A DNA stretch of 18,617 nucleotides from an uncultured Eubacterium sp. (lineage in GTDB: Bacteria > Bacillota_A > Clostridia > Lachnospirales > Lachnospiraceae): contig CAQBGY010000026.1 in assembly GCA_948759685.1 (NCBI GenBank), positions 1 to 18,617 of the forward strand, written 5' to 3'. The notes under the pieces were generated by a model. That model had not been told where the DNA came from, made no database searches, and was given only the letters and a program-made list of their open reading frames with translations. This document shows positions 1 to 7,103 of this stretch, in pieces (position 1 is the stretch's first letter; the number at the start of each line of letters is the position of its first letter). Both the position numbers and the translations under genes were made by a program.

Positions 1-773
1 CCTGTGGCAAGTGCCATAAGCTGATGTCCGAGACAAATAGCAAAAATCGGAATATCTGTATCGTATAATTTCTTTATCTGTTCAATCTGGTAAACACATT
101 CTTTTGGATCTCCCGGTCCATTCGACAACATAATACCGTCGGGGTTCATCGAAATAATATCTTCTGCCGGTGTATCACATGGAAGAACTGTCACATTGCA
201 TCCTCTCTTATTCAGAGAATCTGCAATATTATTCTTTGCTCCGATGTCTAATAATGCAACATTGAAGCCATCGCCTGACAATACTTTCTTTTCTTTACAT
301 GAAACTTCTTTTACCACTCCTGTAACTTTATATTCCTTAATCTTCGGAAGAACTTCGTCAAGATTGTAATTCTCATTCGTGGTAATCATGCCGTTCATCG
401 TTCCTTTTTCACGAAGAATTTTCGTCAATGCTCTCGTATCAATTCCTGAGATGCCGGGAATGTCGTTTTCCTCCATGAAATGCTGAATCGTATCATCACA
501 TCGGAAGTTGCTTGGAATACGACTTAATTCGTTTACAATATATGCATCCGGCCATGGTTTCAATGATTCCATATCTTCATGGCATATACCGTAATTTCCC
601 TGTAGCGGATATGTCATACATACTGCCTGTCCCGCATAGGATGGGTCTGTCAATACTTCTAAATATCCCCACATGGATGTGTTAAATACAATTTCACTAA
701 TAACTTCTTTTTGCACTCCAATGGATTTTCCCTGGAACACCGTACCGTCTTCTAAGATAAGAAATGCGTTCAT
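1..773 (-). CDS. carA: Carbamoyl-phosphate synthase small subunit (glutamine amidotransferase), 3' end outside window
   Basis: CarA hydrolyses glutamine and passes ammonia to CarB to make carbamoyl phosphate for pyrimidines and arginine, in the cytoplasm. The frame was read by hand. It starts MNAFLILEDGTVF at 773 behind a GAAAGGAAA ribosome binding site, and 257 codons are visible before the left edge. The N-terminal CPSase_sm_chain domain includes GYLEVLTDPSYAGQ and the GISGIDTRALTKILRE stretch. The class I amidotransferase domain begins near residue 170, with LSNGPGDP and the nucleophile in ICLGHQL (Cys247, codon 33-35). The remaining roughly 100 residues, with the His-Glu pair of the triad, lie outside. 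carB usually follows carA and may lie beyond the left edge. A SigA promoter stands 60 bp upstream. No PyrR-type attenuator is evident in the short leader. Confidence 0.95.
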   Translation of the reverse strand, partial: MNAFLILEDGTVFQGKSIGVQKEVISEIVFNTSMWGYLEVLTDPSYAGQAVCMTYPLQGNYGICHEDMESLKPWPDAYIVNELSRIPSNFRCDDTIQHFMEENDIPGISGIDTRALTKILREKGTMNGMITTNENYNLDEVLPKIKEYKVTGVVKEVSCKEKKVLSGDGFNVALLDIGAKNNIADSLNKRGCNVTVLPCDTPAEDIISMNPDGIMLSNGPGDPKECVYQIEQIKKLYDTDIPIFAICLGHQLMALAT

Positions 774-832
774 AAATGTGTTTCCTTTCGTTTGTTTGTA
801 GATAGTGTTTGATTTTTGCCTAAACTTACAAA

Positions 833-861
833 ATTATATCAAAAAAAAAGACATGTTTCAA
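833..861 (-). promoter_or_regulatory. SigA-type promoter of carA
   Basis: On the minus strand, TTGAAA (856-861) and TATAAT (833-838) are separated by exactly 17 bp. The spacer includes nine consecutive T. The predicted transcription start is near 826, giving a leader of about 50 nt before the carA ATG. That is too short for a large attenuator. Confidence 0.75.
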
Positions 862-1101
862 CAAGTTTTATGGAACACTTTGTTTTGTGAAGTGGGGTGA
901 TAATTTAGAATTATATTTGGGTGGAAATACGAATTATTTTAAATTTAATTGGATTGCTAGTCCCCAAATTATGCAATTTTTTCAAACAATTGTAACATGT
1001 AAACAGTAATTAATCTTTTGCGACACCTTCGCTTCTAGGTATGTTATAATGAATAAATTTATCAATATGCATTGGCAGATTAAAATATAATTTTGAACAT
1101 A
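862..1101. other. AT-rich intergenic gap, no gene seen
   Basis: I see no convincing ORF, RNA gene or long dyad here. The one notable element is a plus-strand extended -10 (TGTTATAAT, 1042-1050). The only nearby -35-like hexamer is TTGCGA (1018-1023), 21 bp upstream, which is too far for a standard promoter. No plus-strand gene follows it. Confidence 0.5.
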
Positions 1102-1138
1102 AGAAAAGCATCTGGATATTGTTTTCCAAATGCTCTTC
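1102..1138 (-). terminator. Probable intrinsic terminator after the small ORF/cortex-lytic gene
   Basis: In minus-strand RNA the arms 1125-1138 and 1103-1116 pair over about 14 bp. The two positions that mismatch on the plus strand (A/C) become G-U wobbles on the minus strand, so the hairpin is better formed in that direction. The loop is 8 nt, and the descending arm is T-rich (CTTTTCTT). It lies about 30 bp past the stop codon of the small ORF. Confidence 0.55.
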
Positions 1139-1166
1139 TATAATTAGAATATTTTTATTGATAGAA

Positions 1167-1370
1167 TCATAAGTTTTTTATGCCCTCCGACTGTAGTGCA
1201 ATATGTAAAACATCGTTTGGAATTTTATTTTCTAATAAACTCCATACCTGTTTTAACTGTTTTACAAATGCTTCAACTTCTTCTAAATTATCTGCACCAA
1301 TCATATCTGTTACCATATATAGCAATTCATCAATAGTAACTTTTGTATGGTCTACAATAGATTTTGCCAT
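1167..1370 (-). CDS. Small acidic protein of unknown function (67 aa)
   Basis: I do not recognise this protein. It opens MAKSIVDHTKVTIDELLYMV and contains an acidic, helix-prone stretch (NLEEVEAFVKQLKQVWSLLE, about residues 28-47) with no Cys pairs, membrane segment or signal peptide. It sits 74 bp downstream of the cortex-lytic gene on the same strand and is followed by a probable terminator, so it is plausibly transcribed. Against it, no Shine-Dalgarno sequence precedes the ATG, and upstream of that ATG the frame meets a stop after only six codons, none of them a start codon. It could be a real small protein, or a remnant of a longer gene. Confidence 0.4.
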   Translation of the reverse strand: MAKSIVDHTKVTIDELLYMVTDMIGADNLEEVEAFVKQLKQVWSLLENKIPNDVLHIALQSEGIKNL

Positions 1371-1444
1371 AGTATAATAGAAAACGTTTTATAAATTCAT
1401 CCTGAATCAACGCCTTTTTGACGTTTCTGCCTTCAATTCTCCCT

Positions 1445-2707
1445 CTACCTCGGTATTCCCTCGGCAATCCTCGTTATCCCCACATAAATCTGAGATATCT
1501 TATACCATGTTGCAAAATCCACAATCCCCGTCTGTGGCAAATCAAATATTTTCTGGAACGCCCGAACAGCTGCCTGTGTATTTTCTCCAAAAATTCCGTC
1601 CGCTGCGATTCTTGGAATAGCAGTATACACTGATGCTATCGTATCTAGCTGTTCCTGCATCTGCTGGACCTTTGGTCCGCTGGCTCCTACATCTAAATTG
1701 TAGCCGGGCCAGGATGACGGAATTCCTGATATCTGTTCTGCTGTATTAATATACATATCGCTACCATAATAATTTCTTATAATTTCTAAAGTAGAATATC
1801 CCTGCTCTCCAAGATTACATGAGCCCCACTGACTCAGCCAGTTTGGACAACTTACCCTTCTGCCATCACAATACTGGGTAAGAATCGGCTGTCTGACATC
1901 CGGAAATGACAGATACTGATCAAAAATATTATCTACTACCAGACTGATAGATTCAAATATATTTCTTCCATTAATCCATTTCTGGTCATACGCTGTAGAT
2001 GAAGTGATAGTAAAATCATATCCCTTGTTTCGATACCACTCTGTATACACTCGATTCATAGTAAACGACATAATCGCCAATATGTTTGCCTCTAATGTAG
2101 CCTGAGGCCATGTAGCATATATTTCTGAAGATGCCACATTTTTAATATAATCTTTATATGTCACATAGTAATCTTTCGCATTACTAGAAGGCGTTCCGTC
2201 ATGTACTACAACATATTCCGGAACAACCACACGACTCAGTACAATTTCTCCGGGCTCACCTACATCTTTAATATCATCTTCCGGAATTTTCGGTGGATAC
2301 TCATAATACAATGTATGTGGAGGTATATTTATATTCTCTACCTCTTCTCCTTCGACTCTGCGCATCTTAACATTCTGAATTGATAACTCATTCGATAACA
2401 GTTCTACATTTTCAATATTCTCTGTCTCATATCCCGGTGCATCAATCTCCACGTCATAATTTGCATATGGCTGCAAATCATTGTTCTCATTCAGACTCAA
2501 TTCCAATGGTGGGGTACTTAAATCCACTACCTGTGTCTGTCCCGAACCATCTGTCTGTAATTCTTCAATTTCCTGTACCTGATTCTGTTGGGAATCTCCT
2601 TCCTGCCTTGGTCTCCTAATAATTACCCTGGCATCCTTAATCGGTACATTATTACTATCTACTACATTTACCTGTAATTCTCCTATTTCTCCTGAGTCTA
2701 CCTGCAT
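1445..2707 (-). CDS. SleC-like spore cortex-lytic enzyme (SpoIID/LytB-type domain plus peptidoglycan-binding domain)
   Basis: SleC enzymes cut the spore cortex peptidoglycan as lytic transglycosylases during germination and are stored as zymogens. Numbering from the longest possible ORF (GTG at 2779): a carboxypeptidase-regulatory-like beta domain (about 33-140, IGELQVNVVDSNNVPIKDA) is the counterpart of the SleC pro-region. The SpoIID/LytB-like region (about 205-345) includes SFTMNRVYTEWYRNKGYDF and YCDGRRVSCPNWLSQWGS. A C-terminal PG_binding_1 repeat (about 361-430) contains GPKVQQMQEQL and DGIFGENTQAAVRAFQ. I chose the ATG at 2707 (MQVDSGEIGEL) because SleC proteins begin just before the beta domain. 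Starts at 2719, 2734 and 2779 (GTG) remain possible, and none has a strong ribosome binding site. No csp protease genes flank it. The assignment is by family resemblance. Confidence 0.72.
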   Translation of the reverse strand: MQVDSGEIGELQVNVVDSNNVPIKDARVIIRRPRQEGDSQQNQVQEIEELQTDGSGQTQVVDLSTPPLELSLNENNDLQPYANYDVEIDAPGYETENIENVELLSNELSIQNVKMRRVEGEEVENINIPPHTLYYEYPPKIPEDDIKDVGEPGEIVLSRVVVPEYVVVHDGTPSSNAKDYYVTYKDYIKNVASSEIYATWPQATLEANILAIMSFTMNRVYTEWYRNKGYDFTITSSTAYDQKWINGRNIFESISLVVDNIFDQYLSFPDVRQPILTQYCDGRRVSCPNWLSQWGSCNLGEQGYSTLEIIRNYYGSDMYINTAEQISGIPSSWPGYNLDVGASGPKVQQMQEQLDTIASVYTAIPRIAADGIFGENTQAAVRAFQKIFDLPQTGIVDFATWYKISQIYVGITRIAEGIPR

Positions 2708-2788
2708 TTTTATAAGCATAAAATTACCATACATATTTATTCTATATATTCTATGCAGTACGTAGAGAAAAATTTCCACCTGTTTCTT

Positions 2789-4705
2789 TTATACCATAGT
2801 TGAAATAAAGTCATTATAATCTTTTGAATGAATAATTTTCTGCTGCAGTTTTGAATCATTCACAATTTTAATAAAACTGTCATACAAATGTTCTATATCT
2901 TTTTGCACCCCCTGCTTAATGGCAAGAAGAAAAACAATCTTTACTGTCTCTTCCTTCCCCCATAAAATTGGCTGATCCAATATTGCTACTGCAACTTTCG
3001 TTTCTCTTGCACATAATTTCATAGGATGTGCCAGGGCAAATACATCATTCATATTTGTATTCCCTAATTCCTCTCTCTCTAAAACAGAATCAATAAATTC
3101 ATCTTCCACAATTCCTTTTTCTTTCAGTTTGTCACATAAAATCCGAATCAGAGATTCCTTATTTGAAACTTCAGGAAACCTGAAAAATAATTCTTCATCA
3201 AAAAATGCTGATTCTTTCTGTTCTTTTTTAACATTAATTCTATTTATAAATCTTGATATAGATTCGACATCTTTATTTTTCAATGCAAAATTTACTGTAA
3301 TCGAAGGTACTATTTTGCTTTCCAGAGGAACTGTCGAGATAACAAAATCAATTCGGTTGAAATCTTTTCCTCTGTAATTATTGTATTCATTATATGAAAT
3401 GCACCTTACTATATTAATTTTATCTGAAAAATATAAATTTAATCTGGCTTCCAGCATCCTTATAGTAGCCTGTCCACTTCCACAAACGAGAATAACATTT
3501 TTCTTTTCCAGTCTTTTTGCAAAATACCGTTCTATCGCAGCTCCAATATGCACAGAAACATATCCTACATCTTCCTCATTTAATACAAATGGCTGTTTTG
3601 TGAAAACTTTAGATATGGCTGTTAAAGTTATTTCAAAAGCAAGCGGATAATTGTTCTTAATGGTATTTATTAATGGATTTCTAATATTTAATCCAAAGGA
3701 TTTATTAATAAAAATTGATTTCATATGGCGGAACAAATCTCCAGTTAAAATTTCATCATCCCGCAAATCAAAACTATAATTTTCATAAATAATATCCAAA
3801 ATATTCTGCACTGATCTTTCCAGCCATTCATCATCTATATCAGCTGCTTCCATATGAGTATTTGCAACAAAATGAAGATAAATATAAATTTTTTCTCCTT
3901 TGGAGGTTATAATGTCATAATATTGTTCTACATCTTTACATAAACTTTCAACAATTCCCATAATGGAATAATCTGTTTCAATATCTAAAAGATTTATATA
4001 ATTATTCTGTTTGACACGGGAAATCATCAATGCCAAATGGATAATCAGATTTTTAATATTATAATCACTTGTCTCAATATTTCGTCTCTTTAACTGGGAC
4101 AATGTAATCTCTTTTAAATAATCAAGGTCAATTCCAATAAATAAAGCACGTTCTTCTTTTGTAAATCCGGTAATGTAATTATCAAAATCATACGTTATAA
4201 TATGATCCATAATACACTTTCTCTTGTTATCCTCAGTTCCTATCAATTTGATTCCAACATTTGGTTTTGCAATATATTCCAAATGATACTTCTCGATAAT
4301 TTTCTTTATTGTTTTAATATAATTATTAAGAGTATTTTTAGATATAAAAACCTTGTCCATAATTTCATTTAATGAAATATAATCATCTGATTCCAATAAT
4401 AAACTAAGTATATATCGAATTCTGTCTTTAGATGTTTCCAGTTCCATGTTGCTTTTATTTTCTTTTTCCAATTCCTCCAAAAACTGTCCAAACAATCTAT
4501 CTTCTGTTATTTCTATATAATATCCATATTTTCTTTTTAATTTGATAACTGCCCCATTTTCTAATAGAACTAGATTGATTTCCTGAATATCATTTCTTAT
4601 AGTCCTCTCTGTTACATCAAATCTGGATGCAAGCCTTTCAGAAGAAATATAATCATGTTTTTTAATATAATGAAATATTTCATTTAACCTTCCATACTGA
4701 AACAC
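2789..4705 (-). CDS. PRD-containing PTS-regulated transcriptional activator (BglG/MtlR/ManR type)
   Basis: Cytoplasmic DNA-binding regulator whose activity is set by PTS phosphorylation. Order of domains in 638 residues: HTH_11 (about 5-60, with SERLASRFDVTERTIRNDI); a second HTH/Mga-like domain (about 90-155); PRD1 (His223, His278); PRD2 (His327, His386); an EIIB-like domain with Cys408 in VCGSGQATIRML; and an EIIA(fru/mtl)-like domain (about 500-638) with His560 in FALAHPMKL. All phosphorylatable positions expected for this architecture are present. The start is GTG with AAGGAGGG six bases upstream. It is divergent from the PTS-mannosidase operon, so it most likely activates that operon according to substrate flux through the PTS. 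The three dyads between the two genes are candidate binding sites. No frameshift or domain loss is seen. Confidence 0.92.
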   Translation of the reverse strand: MFQYGRLNEIFHYIKKHDYISSERLASRFDVTERTIRNDIQEINLVLLENGAVIKLKRKYGYYIEITEDRLFGQFLEELEKENKSNMELETSKDRIRYILSLLLESDDYISLNEIMDKVFISKNTLNNYIKTIKKIIEKYHLEYIAKPNVGIKLIGTEDNKRKCIMDHIITYDFDNYITGFTKEERALFIGIDLDYLKEITLSQLKRRNIETSDYNIKNLIIHLALMISRVKQNNYINLLDIETDYSIMGIVESLCKDVEQYYDIITSKGEKIYIYLHFVANTHMEAADIDDEWLERSVQNILDIIYENYSFDLRDDEILTGDLFRHMKSIFINKSFGLNIRNPLINTIKNNYPLAFEITLTAISKVFTKQPFVLNEEDVGYVSVHIGAAIERYFAKRLEKKNVILVCGSGQATIRMLEARLNLYFSDKINIVRCISYNEYNNYRGKDFNRIDFVISTVPLESKIVPSITVNFALKNKDVESISRFINRINVKKEQKESAFFDEELFFRFPEVSNKESLIRILCDKLKEKGIVEDEFIDSVLEREELGNTNMNDVFALAHPMKLCARETKVAVAILDQPILWGKEETVKIVFLLAIKQGVQKDIEHLYDSFIKIVNDSKLQQKIIHSKDYNDFISTMV

Positions 4706-4775
4706 TGCTTTCCCTCCTTATAAAATTCTTTATTCTGCCAAATTAACATTTTCTATTTCGTTTATTTCTATTCTT

Positions 4776-4805
4776 ATTATAATGTATTTTTTTAGAAAAT
4801 TACAA
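4776..4805 (-). promoter_or_regulatory. Promoter of the PRD regulator gene
   Basis: On the minus strand, TTGTAA (4800-4805) and TATAAT (4776-4781) are separated by 18 bp. The predicted start is near 4769, giving a leader of about 64 nt. The nearest dyad ends 9 bp upstream of this -35. Confidence 0.6.
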
Positions 4806-4814
4806 TCATGGTAT

Positions 4815-4834
4815 TTTCCAAAAAAAAATGGAAA
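4815..4834. promoter_or_regulatory. Candidate operator dyad 1 (TTTCCA-N8-TGGAAA)
   Basis: Perfect 6-bp arms separated by 8 bp, a run of A. It lies 9 bp upstream of the -35 of the regulator promoter, so it is placed to control the regulator's own transcription. Confidence 0.55.
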
Positions 4835-4858
4835 CAACTTGTTATATAACAATTTATT

Positions 4859-4878
4859 TTTCCACTTCTTTTTGGAAA
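4859..4878. promoter_or_regulatory. Candidate operator dyad 2 (TTTCCA-N8-TGGAAA)
   Basis: Same arms and same 8-bp spacing as dyad 1, with an unrelated spacer (CTTCTTTT). Its centre is 44 bp from dyad 1 and 43 bp from dyad 3, about four helical turns each way. Confidence 0.55.
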
Positions 4879-4901
4879 TATTATTATTATAACTATTATT
4901 T

Positions 4902-4921
4902 TTTCCATTTGTATCCGGAAA
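4902..4921. promoter_or_regulatory. Candidate operator dyad 3 (TTTCCA-N8-CGGAAA)
   Basis: Same layout with one changed base in the right arm. It ends 9 bp before the -35 of the PTS operon promoter, which mirrors dyad 1 at the other promoter. This is a typical activator position, centred near -55 of the predicted start. Confidence 0.5.
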
Positions 4922-4930
4922 TTGCATCAA

Positions 4931-4959
4931 TTGAATTTTAATCTCGTTACGAATATACT
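4931..4959 (+). promoter_or_regulatory. Promoter of the PTS-alpha-mannosidase operon
   Basis: TTGAAT (4931-4936) and TATACT (4954-4959) are separated by 17 bp. The -35 matches consensus at four of six positions, as expected for an activator-dependent promoter. The predicted start is near 4966, giving a leader of about 73 nt. A second TATACT at 4993-4998 has no good -35. Confidence 0.6.
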
Positions 4960-5038
4960 TTAGACATAAACAAATGATTAAACAGTTTAAATTATACTTT
5001 GATAGAAAACAACTTAAACAAAACAAGGAGGTAAACAA

Positions 5039-5494
5039 TTGTTTAAAGAAGAATATATATTTTTTGATGTTAATGTAAACACTAAAACAGAGGCCTTAGA
5101 ATTTATCAGTGAGCAGGCTCTTAAACTTGGTCTGACTGATAACAAAAACGAACTTCTTAACGATTTCATGAAAAGAGAGGAAGAGTTTTCTACAGGTCTT
5201 CAGGACGGATTTGCAATCCCCCATGCAAAATCTTCCCACGCAAAAAAAATTGCAATAATTTATGTAAGCTGCAAAAAACAAATTAAAGAATGGGAAACTT
5301 TGGATGACTCATTTGTAACAAATTTATTTGCATTAATTGTTCCAAAACAAAATGCCGGCAATGAACATTTAATGATGATTTCAAAATTAGCAACAAATTT
5401 ATTGGAAGATAAATTTAAAAATACAGTAAAATCATCTAAAAATAAATCTGAACTGGCAGAATATATAATAAAAACTATGAAGGAGGATAACTAA
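5039..5494 (+). CDS. PTS fructose/mannitol-family enzyme IIA
   Basis: Accepts phosphate from HPr-His-P and passes it to the IIB protein encoded next, in the cytoplasm. At 151 residues it is a single PTS_EIIA_2 domain of usual length. The phosphorylated His62 lies in GFAIPHAKS and the second conserved His110 in NEHLMMIS. The start is TTG at 5039, with a strong AAGGAGG seven bases upstream and no alternative ATG nearby, so initiation here may be deliberately moderated. It is the first gene of the operon, and its stop is one base from the IIB start codon. Confidence 0.93.
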   Translation: MFKEEYIFFDVNVNTKTEALEFISEQALKLGLTDNKNELLNDFMKREEEFSTGLQDGFAIPHAKSSHAKKIAIIYVSCKKQIKEWETLDDSFVTNLFALIVPKQNAGNEHLMMISKLATNLLEDKFKNTVKSSKNKSELAEYIIKTMKEDN

Positions 5495-5495
5495 C

Positions 5496-5807
5496 ATGAA
5501 AATTGTAGGCATTTCTGCTTGTCCTGCCGGACTGGCACACACACCAATGGCAGCAAAGGCTTTAGAAAAAGCCGGAAAAGAATTAGGTTATGACATTAAA
5601 ATTGAACAACAAGGCAGTATGGGACAGGTAAATATGATTACTCCCGAAGAAGCCAAGGCTGCTGATTTGGTTATCATAGCTTCAGATCAAAAGATTACTG
5701 ACATGGAACGTTTTTCCGGAAAAAAAGTAATTCGTGTAGATATTAATATCTGCATCAAAGCACCTGAAGCAGTAATTAAAAAGTGCGTTGCTGCAGTAAA
5801 TAAATAG
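5496..5807 (+). CDS. PTS fructose-family enzyme IIB
   Basis: Takes phosphate from IIA on Cys9 and transfers it to the sugar being carried by IIC. At 103 residues it is a complete PTS_IIB_fruc domain. The phosphocysteine loop ISACPAGLAHTPMAA is at the N-terminus, and the GSMGQVNMITPEEAKAADLVI and RVDINICI stretches follow. Its ribosome binding site AAGGAGG lies inside the end of the IIA gene, indicating coupled translation. In the E. coli mannosylglycerate transporter MngA the same three domains are one polypeptide. Here IIA, IIB and IIC are separate genes. Confidence 0.94.
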   Translation: MKIVGISACPAGLAHTPMAAKALEKAGKELGYDIKIEQQGSMGQVNMITPEEAKAADLVIIASDQKITDMERFSGKKVIRVDINICIKAPEAVIKKCVAAVNK

Positions 5808-5825
5808 TAACGAAAACTACTGCAG
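5791..5825 (+). other. Small inverted repeat at the IIB-IIC junction
   Basis: CTGCAGTA (5791-5798) and TACTGCAG (5818-5825) are inverted repeats flanking the IIB stop codon, with a 19-nt loop. No T-tract follows, so it is not a terminator. It could tune mRNA stability or be chance. Confidence 0.3.
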
Positions 5826-5868
5826 ATACTAAATTCAAACAATAATTAACAAAAGGAGATATTAAAAC

Positions 5869-6978
5869 ATGAAAAATTTTTTTAAAGAAGCAAAAGGTCA
5901 TTTGATGACTGGTATCGGCTATATGCTGCCTCTTATCATTGGAGCATCTTTAGTCGTTGCCATTCCAAAAATTATAGCTTTATTTATGGGTATTACTTCT
6001 TTAGACCCTTATGCAGACGGAACTGGTTTTTTACACATTTTAAAATTAATTGAAAACGTAGGTTGGACAGGTATCGGACTTATTAACACTGTATTAGCAG
6101 GCTTTATTGCATACAGTATTGCAGACAAACCTGCAATCGGTGCCGGTCTTATCGGTGGTGCTCTTGCCTCTAACACTCAGGCCGGATTTCTAGGGGCTGT
6201 TATTGCTGCTTTTATTGCCGGCTATACTGTAAAATGGGCAAAAAAACATATTCGTCTTCCGGAATCTATGCAGACAATGATGCCACTTGTTATTTTGCCA
6301 TTTCTTGCTACCGGTATTGTCGCGATCATAATGGGGGCCATTCTTGCCGACCCGCTTGCTGCAATTAATAACTGGCTGGTCGACTGGCTGAGTGCAATGA
6401 GTAAAAGCGGCACTTCCCAGTTAATTATGGCTCTTACTTTAGGTGCCATGATTGCATCTGATATGGGTGGTCCAATTAACAAATCAGCATGGATGGCTGG
6501 TAATGTGTTATTAGCAGAAGGTATTTACCAGCCAAATGTATTTATCAACTGTGCTATTTGTATTCCGCCTTTAGCTTACGCAATTGCTACTGTTATAAGA
6601 AAAAAGAGATTTTCTGCATCATTTAGAGAGACAGGTAAGGGGAACTGGGTAATGGGATTTATCGGTATTACAGAAGGTGCAATTCCTTTTACCTTAGTGA
6701 AACCTCAGGTATTAATTCCAATTAATATGCTGGGTGGAGCAATTGGTACAGCAGTTACCTGCCTGCTGGGTGCAAAAGGTGAGATTCCTCCTGTTGGCGG
6801 TATCTACGGTTTCGTCTCTGTCACAAATGGATGGGCTTATCTTATCGGTATTTTGGTAGGTGCAATAATTATCGCAGTGCTTGCAACAATCTTTGTTGAC
6901 TTTAATCAAAATACAGACAACGTTTCTGAAGATGTAGATATTAATGAAATTGAACTTTCTTTCGAAGATGTTGATTAA
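5869..6978 (+). CDS. PTS fructose-family enzyme IIC (membrane permease)
   Basis: Integral membrane channel that carries the sugar during its phosphorylation. The 369-residue protein is hydrophobic, with several membrane segments (first at about 14-40, MTGIGYMLPLIIGASLVVAIPKI). It has the PTS_EIIC_2 hallmarks SDMGGPINKSAW (197-208) and GITEGAIPF (266-274). An acidic tail (about 350-369) follows the last segment. It has its own ribosome binding site (AAAGGAGAT) after a 61-bp gap. Substrate cannot be read from sequence. The adjoining GH38 gene and similarity of layout to mngA-mngB point to an alpha-mannoside rather than fructose. Confidence 0.93.
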   Translation: MKNFFKEAKGHLMTGIGYMLPLIIGASLVVAIPKIIALFMGITSLDPYADGTGFLHILKLIENVGWTGIGLINTVLAGFIAYSIADKPAIGAGLIGGALASNTQAGFLGAVIAAFIAGYTVKWAKKHIRLPESMQTMMPLVILPFLATGIVAIIMGAILADPLAAINNWLVDWLSAMSKSGTSQLIMALTLGAMIASDMGGPINKSAWMAGNVLLAEGIYQPNVFINCAICIPPLAYAIATVIRKKRFSASFRETGKGNWVMGFIGITEGAIPFTLVKPQVLIPINMLGGAIGTAVTCLLGAKGEIPPVGGIYGFVSVTNGWAYLIGILVGAIIIAVLATIFVDFNQNTDNVSEDVDINEIELSFEDVD

Positions 6979-7012
6979 AAAAATTAAATAACCCAAAACA
7001 GTTAAGAGAAAT

Positions 7013-7039
7013 GGGCAGAGGCGTGATTTGCCTCTGCCC
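7013..7039 (+). other. Strong operon-internal hairpin between IIC and alpha-mannosidase
   Basis: Perfect 10-bp GC-rich stem GGGCAGAGGC/GCCTCTGCCC with a 7-nt loop. Short outer pairing (TTAAG/CTTAA) is also possible. It is followed by TGCTTAATTCA rather than a T-run, so full termination is unlikely. Known roles for such structures are 3'-end protection of the upstream mRNA segment or partial read-through, which would set PTS and hydrolase levels differently. Confidence 0.6.
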
Positions 7040-7103
7040 TGCTTAATTCAACGTAAGTGATAAAAATTTATATCACTTATAAATAATATAAGGAGGATTT
7101 CCC

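Noticed and set aside
1018..1050. Plus-strand promoter with extended -10 TGTTATAAT
   Set aside because: The only -35-like hexamer is 21 bp away, and no plus-strand gene or RNA structure follows.
1180..1377. Plus-strand ORF of 65 codons opposite the small acidic ORF
   Set aside because: It is Ser/Thr/Phe-rich, antisense-like, with no ribosome binding site. The minus-strand reading looks more like a protein.
2700..2790. SigG-type forespore promoter for the cortex-lytic gene
   Set aside because: A GCATA -35-like element and a one-mismatch -10-like TATGGTA exist, but their 20-bp spacing is too long for a confident call.
4939..4952. Catabolite-response (cre) site over the PTS operon promoter
   Set aside because: A central CG is present, but the flanking TG and CA of the cre consensus are both absent.
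4730..5038. Minus-strand ORF of 102 codons in the divergent control region
   Set aside because: Composition is that of translated AT-rich non-coding DNA (runs of N, K, I, F). It covers the promoters and dyads of both genes, and the flanking genes have strong signals of their own.
7013..7050. Intrinsic terminator after enzyme IIC
   Set aside because: The stem is strong, but it is followed by TGCTTAATTCA rather than a T-run, and the next gene continues on the same strand without a clear promoter of its own.
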